This document shows, in pieces, positions 26,328 through 37,400 of a DNA stretch of 64,000 nt. Positions within the stretch are counted from its first letter, which is position 1, and each line of letters opens with the position of its first letter. The DNA is from JAFGPL01 sp963781805. Its GTDB lineage: Bacteria; Bacteroidota; Bacteroidia; Bacteroidales; UBA10428. The position numbers and the translations under genes are program-made. The stretch is taken from positions 2,356,001 to 2,420,000 of the forward strand of contig CAWAHF010000004.1 in assembly GCA_963781805.1 (NCBI GenBank). Direction: 5' to 3'. Below the pieces are notes generated by a model. The model saw only the letters and a program-made list of their open reading frames with translations, searched no databases and was not told the origin of the DNA.

Positions 26328-27911
26328 ATGAAAACAACTGAATTTCAATTATCAAAAACTCAAAAAACTATTGTTATTTCGCTTTTTATTCTACTTTTTT
26401 TGTTTCCGATTTTTCATAAATTAACCAAAATTCCTCTTTACAGATGGGATGAGTCACTTTATGCACAATGTGCATATGAATTGGCATCAACGGGACACAG
26501 CCTTAATAAATGGGATAATTATTTTTTAACAAAAGAACCACTTTATGTTTCAAAACCTCCAATGGTCATTTGGTTACAAGCAGGTTTTATGAAAATATTC
26601 GGTTATGAAAGTTTACTAGCACTTAGACTTCATTCAGCAATTGCTGCTTTTCTAACATTGCTTCTACTATTATATTTTTCATATTCTGAGTTTAAAAATA
26701 TTTTTTATGGACTATTCAGTGGATTTGTGCTGATTACAACACATGGCTATTTATATTTTCATATTGTCAGAACTGGTGATATGGATGGTTTGCTAATCTT
26801 TTTTACCACATTAATGATCTTTTACTTTTATAAGTATTTAAAATATTTTGATAATGTTAAGGATAGAAACAGAAACCTGGCAGTAGTGACTTTTGCCCTA
26901 ATTTGTGGAGTTTTAACGAAAACCGCAGCTGCATTCTTTTTCCTTCCTGGAATGTTAGTTTTTGCAATCTATAAAAAACATTTACTTAAAATTTTAAAAC
27001 TAGGTTCGACATACATCGCAATAGGTTCATTTATTTTGGTTATCGGAGGTTATTATTTTATCAAAAATCTTTCAGACCCAGGAATTCTTAAACATTTATG
27101 GGAACATGATTTAGGTGGAAGATTATTTACAACCATACATTGGTCAGGTCATCCTTACTATTTTTATATTCAGTATATTTTTACATCTGCTCATCTACCC
27201 TGGTTACTTTTTATACCAATGAGCATATTGATTTTCTTCTTTTTAGAAAACAAAGAAATTAAAGAATTTCTGATTTACTGTTTCATTTGTATAATAACCT
27301 ATCTGATAATTATTTCGTCAGCTACTACAAAAATTACTTGGTACATGGCTCAAATTTATCCCATTGCATCAATGATTGCAGCCTTAAGTATATATTATAT
27401 TTTCATTGAATTGTATAAGACTATAAATAAAAATCAGTTTATAATAAAGTTTATCTATCTCATTCTATTTTTAGTTATTATATTTTTAACTCCATATTAT
27501 CACAGGATAAAGGAAATAAATCATATAGTATATACAGACAAAGTACACATGGGCGAAACCTATGATATTTATGAAGATTGTCTCGCTAAAATGAGAGATT
27601 CAGAAGATGGAATTAAAAAATTTACGGTGTATCATGAGTTACGTGATTCATTAATGAACTGGAATCCTCAATTATTATTTTATCAAAAACTCTATAATCA
27701 ACAATATAATTTTGATATCAATATTTCTTATGATCCAAAAGTATTTGAACCAGGAAATGTTGTACTATCTAATAAAAACAGCGCAAAAGAGGTATTAAGT
27801 AAATATTATCAGTATGATATCATTTTAACAGGCCGTGATTCTGAATTTTTAAAGATTACCGGTATAAAAAATGAAGAACAAGAGAAGGTCATAAATGCTA
27901 ATAAATCATAA
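26328..27911 (+). CDS. GT39 (ArnT/PMT-like) membrane glycosyltransferase
   Basis: The 527-residue protein has about 11-12 membrane helices and the GT-C signature in the first periplasmic loop: YRWDESLYAQCAYELA (D41-E42, the catalytic aspartate region) and LYVSKPPMVIWLQAG. ArnT and protein O-mannosyltransferases of this family move a sugar from a polyprenyl-phosphate donor to lipid A or protein on the periplasmic face. A C-terminal soluble domain (about 385-510) follows the last helix. The 154-base gap to the GT2 gene is AT-rich, so cotranscription is likely but not certain. Immediately downstream lie genes for T9SS surface proteins, possible acceptors, although this is inference. Confidence 0.88.
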   Translation: MKTTEFQLSKTQKTIVISLFILLFLFPIFHKLTKIPLYRWDESLYAQCAYELASTGHSLNKWDNYFLTKEPLYVSKPPMVIWLQAGFMKIFGYESLLALRLHSAIAAFLTLLLLLYFSYSEFKNIFYGLFSGFVLITTHGYLYFHIVRTGDMDGLLIFFTTLMIFYFYKYLKYFDNVKDRNRNLAVVTFALICGVLTKTAAAFFFLPGMLVFAIYKKHLLKILKLGSTYIAIGSFILVIGGYYFIKNLSDPGILKHLWEHDLGGRLFTTIHWSGHPYYFYIQYIFTSAHLPWLLFIPMSILIFFFLENKEIKEFLIYCFICIITYLIIISSATTKITWYMAQIYPIASMIAALSIYYIFIELYKTINKNQFIIKFIYLILFLVIIFLTPYYHRIKEINHIVYTDKVHMGETYDIYEDCLAKMRDSEDGIKKFTVYHELRDSLMNWNPQLLFYQKLYNQQYNFDINISYDPKVFEPGNVVLSNKNSAKEVLSKYYQYDIILTGRDSEFLKITGIKNEEQEKVINANKS

Positions 27912-28028
27912 GCGTAATATTGAAAAAAAAAGTGTAAAAATTGTAACTATTTGGTAGGTTATACAGTTTAAATAGACTGTAACTTAAAAATCAACCAAAC
28001 CGTTAAGAGATCTTTAAATTCTAGTTTT

Positions 28029-31000
28029 ATGAGAAGAAAAAATAATTATGCCCTAATTTTTAGTGTGGCAGGACTTATCTTTTTGATCCAACAATTATCT
28101 TATGGACAACAGGTAGACTTTCAATATACAATAGATGATACCACGGCTATTGTTAACAGACCCTATTATAGTCAAATGATTGCAACTGCTACTCCCGATG
28201 ATGAAAGCTACTCTCTGGATGTTGCGTTGGAAGGAATGACAATTACACCATCAGGGCTGATAAAGTGGATACCGACCGATATTTCCAAAGGCGGAAGAGT
28301 TGTTGTCAGGGCTACGAATAGTGAAAATGAAACAGGAACTCATGAATTCTATATCAATGTGGCCGAAGATGTTAAAATGCCTTCAACTGCTGTGGCTTAT
28401 TGGACCTTGGATGAAAAACTGGTCGAATTAAATGATTCGGTTTTCAAGGATTACAGGGGAAATCATGATGCACGTGTTACAAAAACGAAACCAGTTGATA
28501 CCATTGGTGTGGTTGGTTTGGCACAGGATTTTTCCTTGGTAAACAATAGTGAAGTTATCGTTCCCGATAATCCTGTTTTTAACTGGGCATCTGACCAAAG
28601 TTTCTCGATTGAGTTCTGGTTTAAAATGTATCCTGATGATCTAAATTTTAACCGCGTAATTTTAGGAAGAAATGGGGGTTCAAATAGCCCTCACTGGTGG
28701 ATTGGCCTCGATAATAATGATTGCATAACGTTCACTATCAGAATAAATGAAACGACCTTTGTAGAATTAAAATCTTCACATTATTTCGAGAATTTTGACT
28801 GGCATCATGTGGTCGCTGTAAGAGATGCATTAGCAGGTAAAATATGGTTGTATGAAGATGGCAATACCGATCCACTGCATCAAAGCACGTATACTGAATT
28901 TAATGTTGGTGACACCGACTATGGATTTATTACATCCGCGCCATTTTGTATAGGTTGGTTAAAACCCGGAACTGGTGATGGAACAGATACCTATCCCTAC
29001 GCCGGTAAACTGGATGAAATAATTATTCATAACGAAGCGCTCAGCGAGGACAGTATTCTCGCCAGGTATAATAACAGCAAAAAGGGTGCAGGCAATTATA
29101 CCCCATTGTTCAGAACTGTTCCACCAACCGTTGTGAATGAGAAATCTTTATATACCTATCAATATCTTGCATCAGATATGGATAATGTTCTTACAACCAA
29201 TAGTTATGATACTGTTGCAGGTTCGAGACCATCTTGGTTGACCTGGAATAAAGCTACAAGAACTTTCTCCGGAACCCCTACAAATAGTGATGTTGGAGTA
29301 AATAATGTAAGTATCAAAGTAAATGACGGACATGTGGATAACTTTCAGAATTTCCAGATAACAGTTAATAATATAGATGATCCGCCGATTCTGTCAAATC
29401 TCGAAACTGCTGCATTGGCTTATAAAGAAGATGACGGTGCTGTAACCCTTACATCCGCAGTTACTGTTTCCGATGTGGATGATGTAAACCTCGACTCCGC
29501 CAGGGTTTGGATTTCTGCAAATTACAAAAGCAGTGAAGATGTGCTCGCTTTCTCTAACACAGCAAATATTACAGGTGTATGGAATGCAACTACCGGTTCG
29601 TTGAAACTTACCGGTACAACTACTATTGCTAATTACCAGGCTGCCATTCGTTCCATAACTTATGAAAATACAAATACTGCCACTCCAAATACACTTACAC
29701 GTACCGTGAGTTTTACTGCAAACGACGGAGAATGGAACAGTACCGTGGTTTCAAAAAATATAGCGGTAACCGCAGTAAATGACTGTCCAGTTATTTCAGG
29801 GCATGCAATATTGAGCACTCCTGAAGATGATACCCTATTGATAAAACTATCACACCTGACCTTTACCGATGTTGATGATGCTCCGGGCAGCTTTAGTGTT
29901 TCAGTGGCAAATGGCAGTAACTATTCTTTCAGTGGAAATATTGTTACTCCTGCGCAAAATTTTAATGGAAACCTAAATGTTAATGTGAAACTCACCGATT
30001 CAAAATGTATTGTAGACTATGTGCTGCCAGTTGCGGTCACAGCCGTGAATGATGCACCTGAATTTAATTTTGCATCACTTCTTAAAGATGCATATGAAAA
30101 GCAGACTTACCTCTCGAAGTTAAGGGCAACAGATCCTGATGCCGGCGATGTTATTAGTTTCTCGGTAATTCAAAAACCCGACTGGCTGAATGTTATCAAC
30201 GATACTATTCTATCAGGCATTCCCGAATTTAGCGATGTCGGCCTGGACTCTATAACCATAAGGATATCAGATAGTCATGTTAATATGGATACCAGTTTTG
30301 TAATTACTGTTCATACAACAAACTACAAGCCACGTATTACAAGTACTCCCCTCACCTCGATAAATGAAGATGTTCCTTATATATACAATATTGTGGTTGC
30401 GGATACAAATTCAGGTGATCATATTACTCTTACCGCTCCCGGTTTACCAGACTGGCTAACACTGAATTCGGACCAACAAACACTTACAGGCACCCCGACA
30501 AATGCACTGGTTGGTTATCTGGCAACAGCTGATTATCCTGTACAACTTATTGCATCGGATGGCAAGCAGGATTCAGTGCAATCATTTATTATCACTGTGC
30601 ATAATGTAAATGATGCTCCTGTCATTAAAGGTCAGGCAGATACCTTAATCGGTTATCCCGATTCATCCCTGGTTATAAAAATCAACGATCTGGTTGTTGA
30701 GGATGTCGACAATCCACTGTCAGAGCTCACGCTGATAATACTTCCGGGTGCGAACTATTCACTTACTGAAAATACAATTACAATAAAAACAAGTGTACTC
30801 GGATTAATAAAAGTAAATGTGCGTGTTGAAGACCCTGGTAAACTTAAAGATCAGGATACCATATATGTGAGGGTAGCTCATCCGACTGCAATTGAAAATG
30901 TGTCGCTTAATGATAATTCAATGGTGAGGGTTTACCCGATACCTGCACAGGACCTTATTAATTTCGAAATATTGGAATCAGGCAACTATTTCCTTGAACT

Positions 31001-31154
31001 AATGGATATAACCGGTAAAAAAATATATGAAGAATATTTAGGAAATGGGGAAAGAGTTGCCACCATCAATACAACTGTGTATCCGAAGGGAATTTATTTA
31101 TATAAAATTTATAATAACAATTCCGTTCTTACAGGTGTATTCGCAATAAGGTAA
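28029..31154 (+). CDS. T9SS-secreted LamG/Ig-like/cadherin-like surface protein, cargo 1
   Basis: The 1041-residue protein has a signal peptide (MRRKNNYALIFSVAGLIFLI, cut near residue 27). An Ig-like strand domain (about 30-115) is followed by a LamG/concanavalin-type lectin domain (about 120-355, with FSIEFWFK, WHHVVAVRD and GKLDEIIIHNEAL). Then come repeated putative-Ig (He_PIG) and cadherin-like modules recognised by PxWLxxNxxTxxxxGTPTN and ITVxNVNDAP, to about residue 960. The C-terminus is a T9SS type A sorting domain (VYPIPAQDLINFEI ... KGIYLYKIYNN). It should be exported across the outer membrane by type IX secretion and surface-bound; the LamG domain suggests glycan binding. Residues encoded at 29403-29798 are strongly conserved with cargo 2. 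Confidence 0.9.
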   Translation: MRRKNNYALIFSVAGLIFLIQQLSYGQQVDFQYTIDDTTAIVNRPYYSQMIATATPDDESYSLDVALEGMTITPSGLIKWIPTDISKGGRVVVRATNSENETGTHEFYINVAEDVKMPSTAVAYWTLDEKLVELNDSVFKDYRGNHDARVTKTKPVDTIGVVGLAQDFSLVNNSEVIVPDNPVFNWASDQSFSIEFWFKMYPDDLNFNRVILGRNGGSNSPHWWIGLDNNDCITFTIRINETTFVELKSSHYFENFDWHHVVAVRDALAGKIWLYEDGNTDPLHQSTYTEFNVGDTDYGFITSAPFCIGWLKPGTGDGTDTYPYAGKLDEIIIHNEALSEDSILARYNNSKKGAGNYTPLFRTVPPTVVNEKSLYTYQYLASDMDNVLTTNSYDTVAGSRPSWLTWNKATRTFSGTPTNSDVGVNNVSIKVNDGHVDNFQNFQITVNNIDDPPILSNLETAALAYKEDDGAVTLTSAVTVSDVDDVNLDSARVWISANYKSSEDVLAFSNTANITGVWNATTGSLKLTGTTTIANYQAAIRSITYENTNTATPNTLTRTVSFTANDGEWNSTVVSKNIAVTAVNDCPVISGHAILSTPEDDTLLIKLSHLTFTDVDDAPGSFSVSVANGSNYSFSGNIVTPAQNFNGNLNVNVKLTDSKCIVDYVLPVAVTAVNDAPEFNFASLLKDAYEKQTYLSKLRATDPDAGDVISFSVIQKPDWLNVINDTILSGIPEFSDVGLDSITIRISDSHVNMDTSFVITVHTTNYKPRITSTPLTSINEDVPYIYNIVVADTNSGDHITLTAPGLPDWLTLNSDQQTLTGTPTNALVGYLATADYPVQLIASDGKQDSVQSFIITVHNVNDAPVIKGQADTLIGYPDSSLVIKINDLVVEDVDNPLSELTLIILPGANYSLTENTITIKTSVLGLIKVNVRVEDPGKLKDQDTIYVRVAHPTAIENVSLNDNSMVRVYPIPAQDLINFEILESGNYFLELMDITGKKIYEEYLGNGERVATINTTVYPKGIYLYKIYNNNSVLTGVFAIR

Positions 31155-31325
31155 TAATTCTCAGATTGGTATATTTTTTAAATAATTTAATTTTTGAATT
31201 TCGTCTTTAAATATCTGACACTTATAAAAATAATTTTATAATGGTTATAATTAAATCTAATTTTCGTAAAAATTTGTTTTATATATTAAATAAATGAAAT
31301 AACTTAAATATAAAAAATTAAAAGT

Positions 31326-34166
31326 ATGAAAAGAATCTACAAAAATTTTTATTTGGTACTGTTGACCCTAGTGCTAACTTCATTTATCAGCAGTATACAT
31401 GCACAGTTGAGTATAAATGATACTCCTGACTCTTTGGCTGTTGTTGGCAAACAATACCTTTATCAGGTTAAAGCTACTCCTCCTGCCGGTGTTACCTATT
31501 CATTCGATATGTCTTTAGAAGATATGCATATTAATGGCACTTCTGGTATTATTGATTGGATCCCCAGCTCTGTTACTAAGGGTGGAAAAGTAGTTGTAAG
31601 GGCAACAAACGGTGCCAGCCAGACAACTACCAAAACTTTCTTTATTTATGTGTCAGATCCTTTGGATTGTTCCTCAAATGGCGTTGTTAGTTACTGGAAG
31701 CTAAATGAAAATGGAGGTTTTACTTATATTGATTATTGCGGATCTAACAATGCTATCAATACCGGTACAGCTCTTATTGATACCACAGGTGTGGTGGATA
31801 AAGCTAAAAAATTTAGCAGAAACGCAGGTAATAAGGTGAGTGTACCCTATAATCCAACATTAGATTTTGGACCAAATGATGATTTTGCTTATGAGTTCTG
31901 GTATAACAATAGACTGGATGATTTGGATTCAAATTATGTTATCCTTGGTAGGAATGAGGGTTCAGGAGGGAAGCATTGGTGGATTGGTATGAATAAATCG
32001 GAAAAAGTTGAGTTTTTTGTACGAGGAACACCTGAAGCAGATGATAGTATTGATAATTCTTCTAGCTATAATACATGGTACCATGTATTTGTAACCAGAG
32101 ATGGTGTGGCAGGAGACATCAGTTTATATCGTCAAAAACTTGGAGATAATTTTTACGATAGTAGAACATTTCACTTTGATGATAATGGAAGTGCCTTTAC
32201 TTCATCCGCAGGATTAGATTTTGGCTGGCTTAGACCTGGTGGATTAGATAACGAAGGGTACCATTACGATGGAAAACTCGATGAAATAGTTATGTACAAT
32301 AAACATTTATCTGTAGCGGATGTTGAAGCAAGAATAGGAACTGGTGCACCTACAGCAGCTGTTCCTTATGAAAATTTCGCTCCTGTTTTCAGGACAACCC
32401 CCACAACTACTGTAAATGAAAAATCGTTGTATACTTATCAATACCTCGCTTCAGATGCAGATAACACACTCACAACCGATAGTTATGATACTGTTTCAGG
32501 AATGAGGCCTTCATGGTTGACTTGGAATAAAGCTACAAGAACATTCTCAGGAACTCCTTCAAATAATGATGTTGGGATACATAATGTAAGCATAACAGTT
32601 CATGATGCCACAACTCCCTTACTTCTTATTTCTCAGACTTTCCAGATTAATGTAGTTAATGTAAATGATAAACCCGTGATTTCGAATGTTGAAACTGCAG
32701 CACTGGCTTATAATGAAGATGATGGGGCAGTAGCTCTCACATCAGCTGCTACAGTTACCGATGTGGATGATACAAACCTCGATTCTGCAAGAGTGTGGAT
32801 TTCTGCTAATTACAACAGCAGTGAAGATGTACTTGCTTTCACCAATACCGCTAACATTACCGGTGTTTGGAATGCTACAACCGGATCATTAAAGCTTACA
32901 GGTACAACCACCGTTGCAAATTACCAGGCAGCGATTCGTTCTATTACCTATGAAAATACGAATACAGTTGCTCCGGGAATACTTACCCGCACCGTGAGCT
33001 TCACCGCTAATGATGGTGATTTAAACAGTACTGTGGTAACAAGAAATATTACCGTAACATCAGTAAACGATTGTCCGGTTATTTCGAACCATGCCACTTT
33101 AAGCACACCTGAAGATGATACGATTTTGATTAAGCTCAGTGACCTGACATATACCGATGTTGACGATATTGCCACTAACATAAGTGTATCGGTGGCTAGT
33201 GGAAGCAATTATACATTTACAGGTAATATTGTTACCCCGGCGGCTGATTTTAATGGCACAATGAATGTAAATGTGAAAGTTACCGACACAAAATGTATCG
33301 TGGACTATGTGCTACCGGTTGAAGTAACAGCAGTGAATGATGCCCCCAGGTTTAATTTTGCTTCTCTGCCAACAAATGCTTACGAGAAACAGACATATTT
33401 GTTAAAGATAAGAGCCACCGATGCTGATGGCGATCCATTAACATTTACTGTTAATCCGCTACCCGGCTGGCTAACTGTTATAAACGATACCATTTTAACA
33501 GGTATTCCTGAATTTAGTGATATTGGAGCAGATCCTGTTACCATCAGAGTATCTGACGGTATCGTAAATGTTGATACGAGCTTTAGTATAACGGTTAATA
33601 CTACTAACGATATTCCGCATATCACCTCAGCACCTGTAACAACAGTTAATGAGAATGAACTTTATCTGTATAATATTGTGGTTGTGGATACTAATGTCCT
33701 TGATCCGTTAATTTTAACAGCTCCGGTAATACCTGAATGGTTAAGTCTGAATACGGACCAGAAAATTCTCTCGGGTACTCCCACCCAGGCTTATCTTACA
33801 GCACCGGGAACTTTTGTAGATTTCCCTGTCCAGCTGAAAGTATCCGACGGGAAACAGGATTCTACACAAACATTTGTCATCAGGGTTGATAAATTATCAG
33901 GGGTTACGCAAATAACAAGCGGTTCAGAAATCCTGAAGGTTTATCCAAATCCTGCTGAAAGTTTTGTTATGTTTGAAATGGATGCAACCGGTATACTCAA
34001 TATCGAAATAATAGATATTACAGGAAAGACATTGTTCAAAAATAATTTTCAAATAAATGGAGCTCCTGTTCGGATAAATACCGTTGATATTCCAGAAGGA
34101 TTGTATTTTTACAAGGTAACGAATAACAGTCAATCATTTGTCGGAAATCTTATTATTAGAAAATAA
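31326..34166 (+). CDS. T9SS-secreted LamG/Ig-like/cadherin-like surface protein, cargo 2
   Basis: The 946-residue protein has the same plan as cargo 1: signal peptide (MKRIYKNFYLVLLTLVLTSF, ending near IHAQ), Ig-like domain, LamG domain (about 120-345, with YEFWYNN, WYHVFVTRD and GKLDEIVMYNKHL), He_PIG and cadherin-like repeats, and a type A sorting domain (VYPNPAESFVMFEM ... EGLYFYKVTNNS). Parts of the repeats are nearly the same as in cargo 1: over a 132-residue block encoded at 32691-33086 I count 18 differences and no gap, while the LamG domains differ widely. It is about 95 residues shorter than cargo 1, largely through fewer residues before the sorting domain. A strong terminator follows, so it probably ends a two-gene unit. 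Confidence 0.9.
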   Translation: MKRIYKNFYLVLLTLVLTSFISSIHAQLSINDTPDSLAVVGKQYLYQVKATPPAGVTYSFDMSLEDMHINGTSGIIDWIPSSVTKGGKVVVRATNGASQTTTKTFFIYVSDPLDCSSNGVVSYWKLNENGGFTYIDYCGSNNAINTGTALIDTTGVVDKAKKFSRNAGNKVSVPYNPTLDFGPNDDFAYEFWYNNRLDDLDSNYVILGRNEGSGGKHWWIGMNKSEKVEFFVRGTPEADDSIDNSSSYNTWYHVFVTRDGVAGDISLYRQKLGDNFYDSRTFHFDDNGSAFTSSAGLDFGWLRPGGLDNEGYHYDGKLDEIVMYNKHLSVADVEARIGTGAPTAAVPYENFAPVFRTTPTTTVNEKSLYTYQYLASDADNTLTTDSYDTVSGMRPSWLTWNKATRTFSGTPSNNDVGIHNVSITVHDATTPLLLISQTFQINVVNVNDKPVISNVETAALAYNEDDGAVALTSAATVTDVDDTNLDSARVWISANYNSSEDVLAFTNTANITGVWNATTGSLKLTGTTTVANYQAAIRSITYENTNTVAPGILTRTVSFTANDGDLNSTVVTRNITVTSVNDCPVISNHATLSTPEDDTILIKLSDLTYTDVDDIATNISVSVASGSNYTFTGNIVTPAADFNGTMNVNVKVTDTKCIVDYVLPVEVTAVNDAPRFNFASLPTNAYEKQTYLLKIRATDADGDPLTFTVNPLPGWLTVINDTILTGIPEFSDIGADPVTIRVSDGIVNVDTSFSITVNTTNDIPHITSAPVTTVNENELYLYNIVVVDTNVLDPLILTAPVIPEWLSLNTDQKILSGTPTQAYLTAPGTFVDFPVQLKVSDGKQDSTQTFVIRVDKLSGVTQITSGSEILKVYPNPAESFVMFEMDATGILNIEIIDITGKTLFKNNFQINGAPVRINTVDIPEGLYFYKVTNNSQSFVGNLIIRK

Positions 34167-34195
34167 GTACGGTTATTATAAATTATGAAATGTAT

Positions 34196-34232
34196 AAAAA
34201 GCCCGACTCAACTGCTGAGTTGGGCTTTTTTT
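34196..34232 (+). terminator. Strong rho-independent terminator after cargo 2
   Basis: AAAAAGCCCGACTCA and TGAGTTGGGCTTTTT pair over 15 positions with one G-T wobble around a five-base loop, followed by more T residues. It lies about 30 bases after the cargo 2 stop and separates cargo 1-2 from cargo 3-4. Confidence 0.92.
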
Positions 34233-34413
34233 TATAGGAACAATGCTGATAGCAAACCACTTTACAACAAAAATTTTCTCTTTGGTCTTAGAATAAAGGC
34301 AGTTCATAAAAATGCGCTCAAAAATTCAAAAAAGATCATATAACTTCACATCAATTTTAAATCTTTTGCGTATAAACTCTCAATGTTAAAAAATAAATCA
34401 AAAAAATTATCTT

Positions 34414-37400
34414 ATGAAAAGGACTAGACATCTTTTTTTCGGATTATTTCTGCTGGTATTCCTTCAATCATCTATTTCGAGGATTTCAGCACAAAATATT
34501 AAAATTACTACCCCTGCAGATACAATCGCCTTTGTCGATACCAAGTATACATATGATGTTAACGATTCGACCGCCGCAGCAAAGCTACCGGTTACGTATA
34601 GTCTTGTAAAGGGTTTAAGCGGAATGATTATTTATCCGGCAACGGGAGTTATTGAATGGACACCAAACAGCATAACATCCGGAGGAAAAGTTATTGTTAA
34701 AGCAACCAATACAGCCCTGGAAAGTGTTACCCAGGAATTCTTTATCAATGTATCCAATGCAATACCATGCCCTGAGACAATGGTTGCCTACTGGAAAATG
34801 GATGAAAATAACGGACCCGTTTATGCTGACTATTATGGAGCCAATGATGCTCATATAACCGGGATTGCGCCTGTAAGCACAACCGGACAGATAGATAAGG
34901 CTCAGGAATTTGATCCTTTAAATAGCGAAGGTTTATATGTAGAGGATGATACCCTTTTTGACTGGGGCACAGAAGAGGATTTTTCAATAGAATGCTGGTT
35001 TTGGCTAAATGAAGAGAATAACAGTTACAGAGTTATAATTGGTCGGAATGAGGGTGTAAAACCACTTACTACAGGAGTACACTGGTGGATAGGTGTGGAC
35101 CCAACCAACCGCGTTAATTTCGCCATAAGAAATGATCTCGATGAATCCACCTGCACAAGTGATTCGATAGTTGCTGGCTGGCACCATATCGTTGCAGTCA
35201 GGGATGCCGCTTCAAATACAATGTATCTTTATGTTGACAATACTCTTGGCCCTAAAGCAACAGCAGAGTATACCGGATGGGGACCCGGATTATCAACCGA
35301 CAGTGTTTTGTGCATCGGATGGCTCCAGCCTGGACCGGGAGATGGTTCTGCTTATTATTTTGATGGAAAAATAGATGAACTAATTGTACATAACAAAGCA
35401 CTTACCTCTTCTGAGATTGCTAACAGATATTCAAAAGGTAGTCTTGGAAAACCAGCTTGCAGAACGGGAAATTTTGCCCCCTTGTTCCGGACGACACCAG
35501 TTACGGATATTAATGAAGATGTGCCTTATACATATAAATATCTGGCCAATGATATTGATGGAAATACGTTGCATTATGATATTCCTGTATATCCTACATG
35601 GCTGACCTGGGATCAGGGAAACAAAACACTCTCAGGAACTCCTACAAATGATAATGTAGGAACATTTGGTGTGAAAATAAAAGTGGATGACGGGACTACT
35701 GATACTGTATTTCAGAATTTTAATATTACGGTGGCTAATGTAAATGACCCGCCACAGCTTTCCAGTATTGGAGGAACGGCCTTGACTTTTACCGAAGGAG
35801 ATAGTTCGTTGGTAATAACCTCAACAATTACAGTTGCTGATGTGGATGATATCAATCTCGAATCAGCTGTAATCTCCATATCTGCAAATTACAGTAATGG
35901 AGCGGATATTTTATCCTTTGCCAATACAGGAACTATTACAGGTACCTGGCACACCTCTACCGGAGAACTCACTTTATCGGGAGTTGATACCAAGGCCAAT
36001 TATCAGGCTGCTTTGCGTACAATCACCTATAAAAACACCAGTGAGAATCCATCTGCCTTAACCCGAACCATTAGCTTCAAGGTTTATGATGGAGAGCTTT
36101 ACAGCAATATACCCACAAGAAATATTTCAGTTGTTCCGGTAAATGATCCACCTGTTATAACAGGACATAAGTCTCTTAGTACACCCGAAGATGATACCAT
36201 ATTAATTAAGAAGGAACAACTTATATATTCTGACGTTGACAATACCACAGGAGAAATTACACTGGCGGTACAGGATGGTATTCATTATACCCACATTGGA
36301 AATATTGTAACTCCGGAAGCAAATTATAACGATACGATTCATGTAAATGTTAAACTTAGTGATCCTCATGTATCTGTTGATTATGTACTTCCGGTATATG
36401 TCACTCCGGTGAATGATGTTCCATATTTTACATTTACCACACCACCTGCAGCCTATGAAGGAGAGTTTTATTATTTTACCCTAACTGCCGCTGATGCAGA
36501 TGTAAATGATGCATTGACCTTCTCTGCTCCTCAATTACCTTCCTGGCTTCAGTTAAATGGAAATTTACTGACAGGAAAGCCTGCATTTGTTAATGTTGGT
36601 GCAAATACGGTAAAACTTAGGGTTACTGACGGTCACATAAATATTGATTCAACCATTGTTATTAATGTAATCATGACGAATCATAAACCTTATATTACTT
36701 CAACTCCAGTGACTACTGTTAACGAAGATGAAAATTATGTATACGATATACAATATGAAGATCCCGATACCCAAGATGTCCTTATATTATACACTGATAG
36801 TATCCCCGGCTGGCTGTCCTATAACAGCACATTAAAAAGGCTCTCAGGTACTCCTACAAATAATGAGGTTGGTTATAAAGCCGACTCGACCTATTATATC
36901 AGGTTAAGGATATCCGATACAAAACAGGATTCTATTCAGGAATTTACAATAACTGTCCATAATATTAATGATGCACCTGTGGCAACAAATCAAACAAGTA
37001 TTCCCGTATCCTACCCTGATTCATCTCTGATAATCACCTTAGACAGCCTGATCGTACAGGATGTTGATAATCCTTTATCTGATATGGCAATGACTATTTT
37101 CCCAGGTACCGGATATTCCATCATCGAAAATATCATCACGGTAAATTCCGGCTTCACCGGACAACTTTTGGTTAAAATAGTTGTTGATGATGGCATGTTG
37201 GAAAGTCCCGAATATGACTATAAAATTACTGTGAAAGAACATACCGGTGTTGAAGAACAAACCGGAAATGTATCTGTAATTAAAGTCTATCCGAATCCTG
37301 CTGATGAAATGATTACATTTGAATATAACCTGATTAATAACGGATGGCTGGAAGTGTATTCAGATGAAGGTTTACTTATATTAAAGCAAATTTTAAACTC

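Noticed and set aside
27965..27985. TACAGT/ACTGTA inverted repeat upstream of cargo 1
   Set aside because: Only six base pairs with an eight-base loop and AT-rich; too weak to call an operator.
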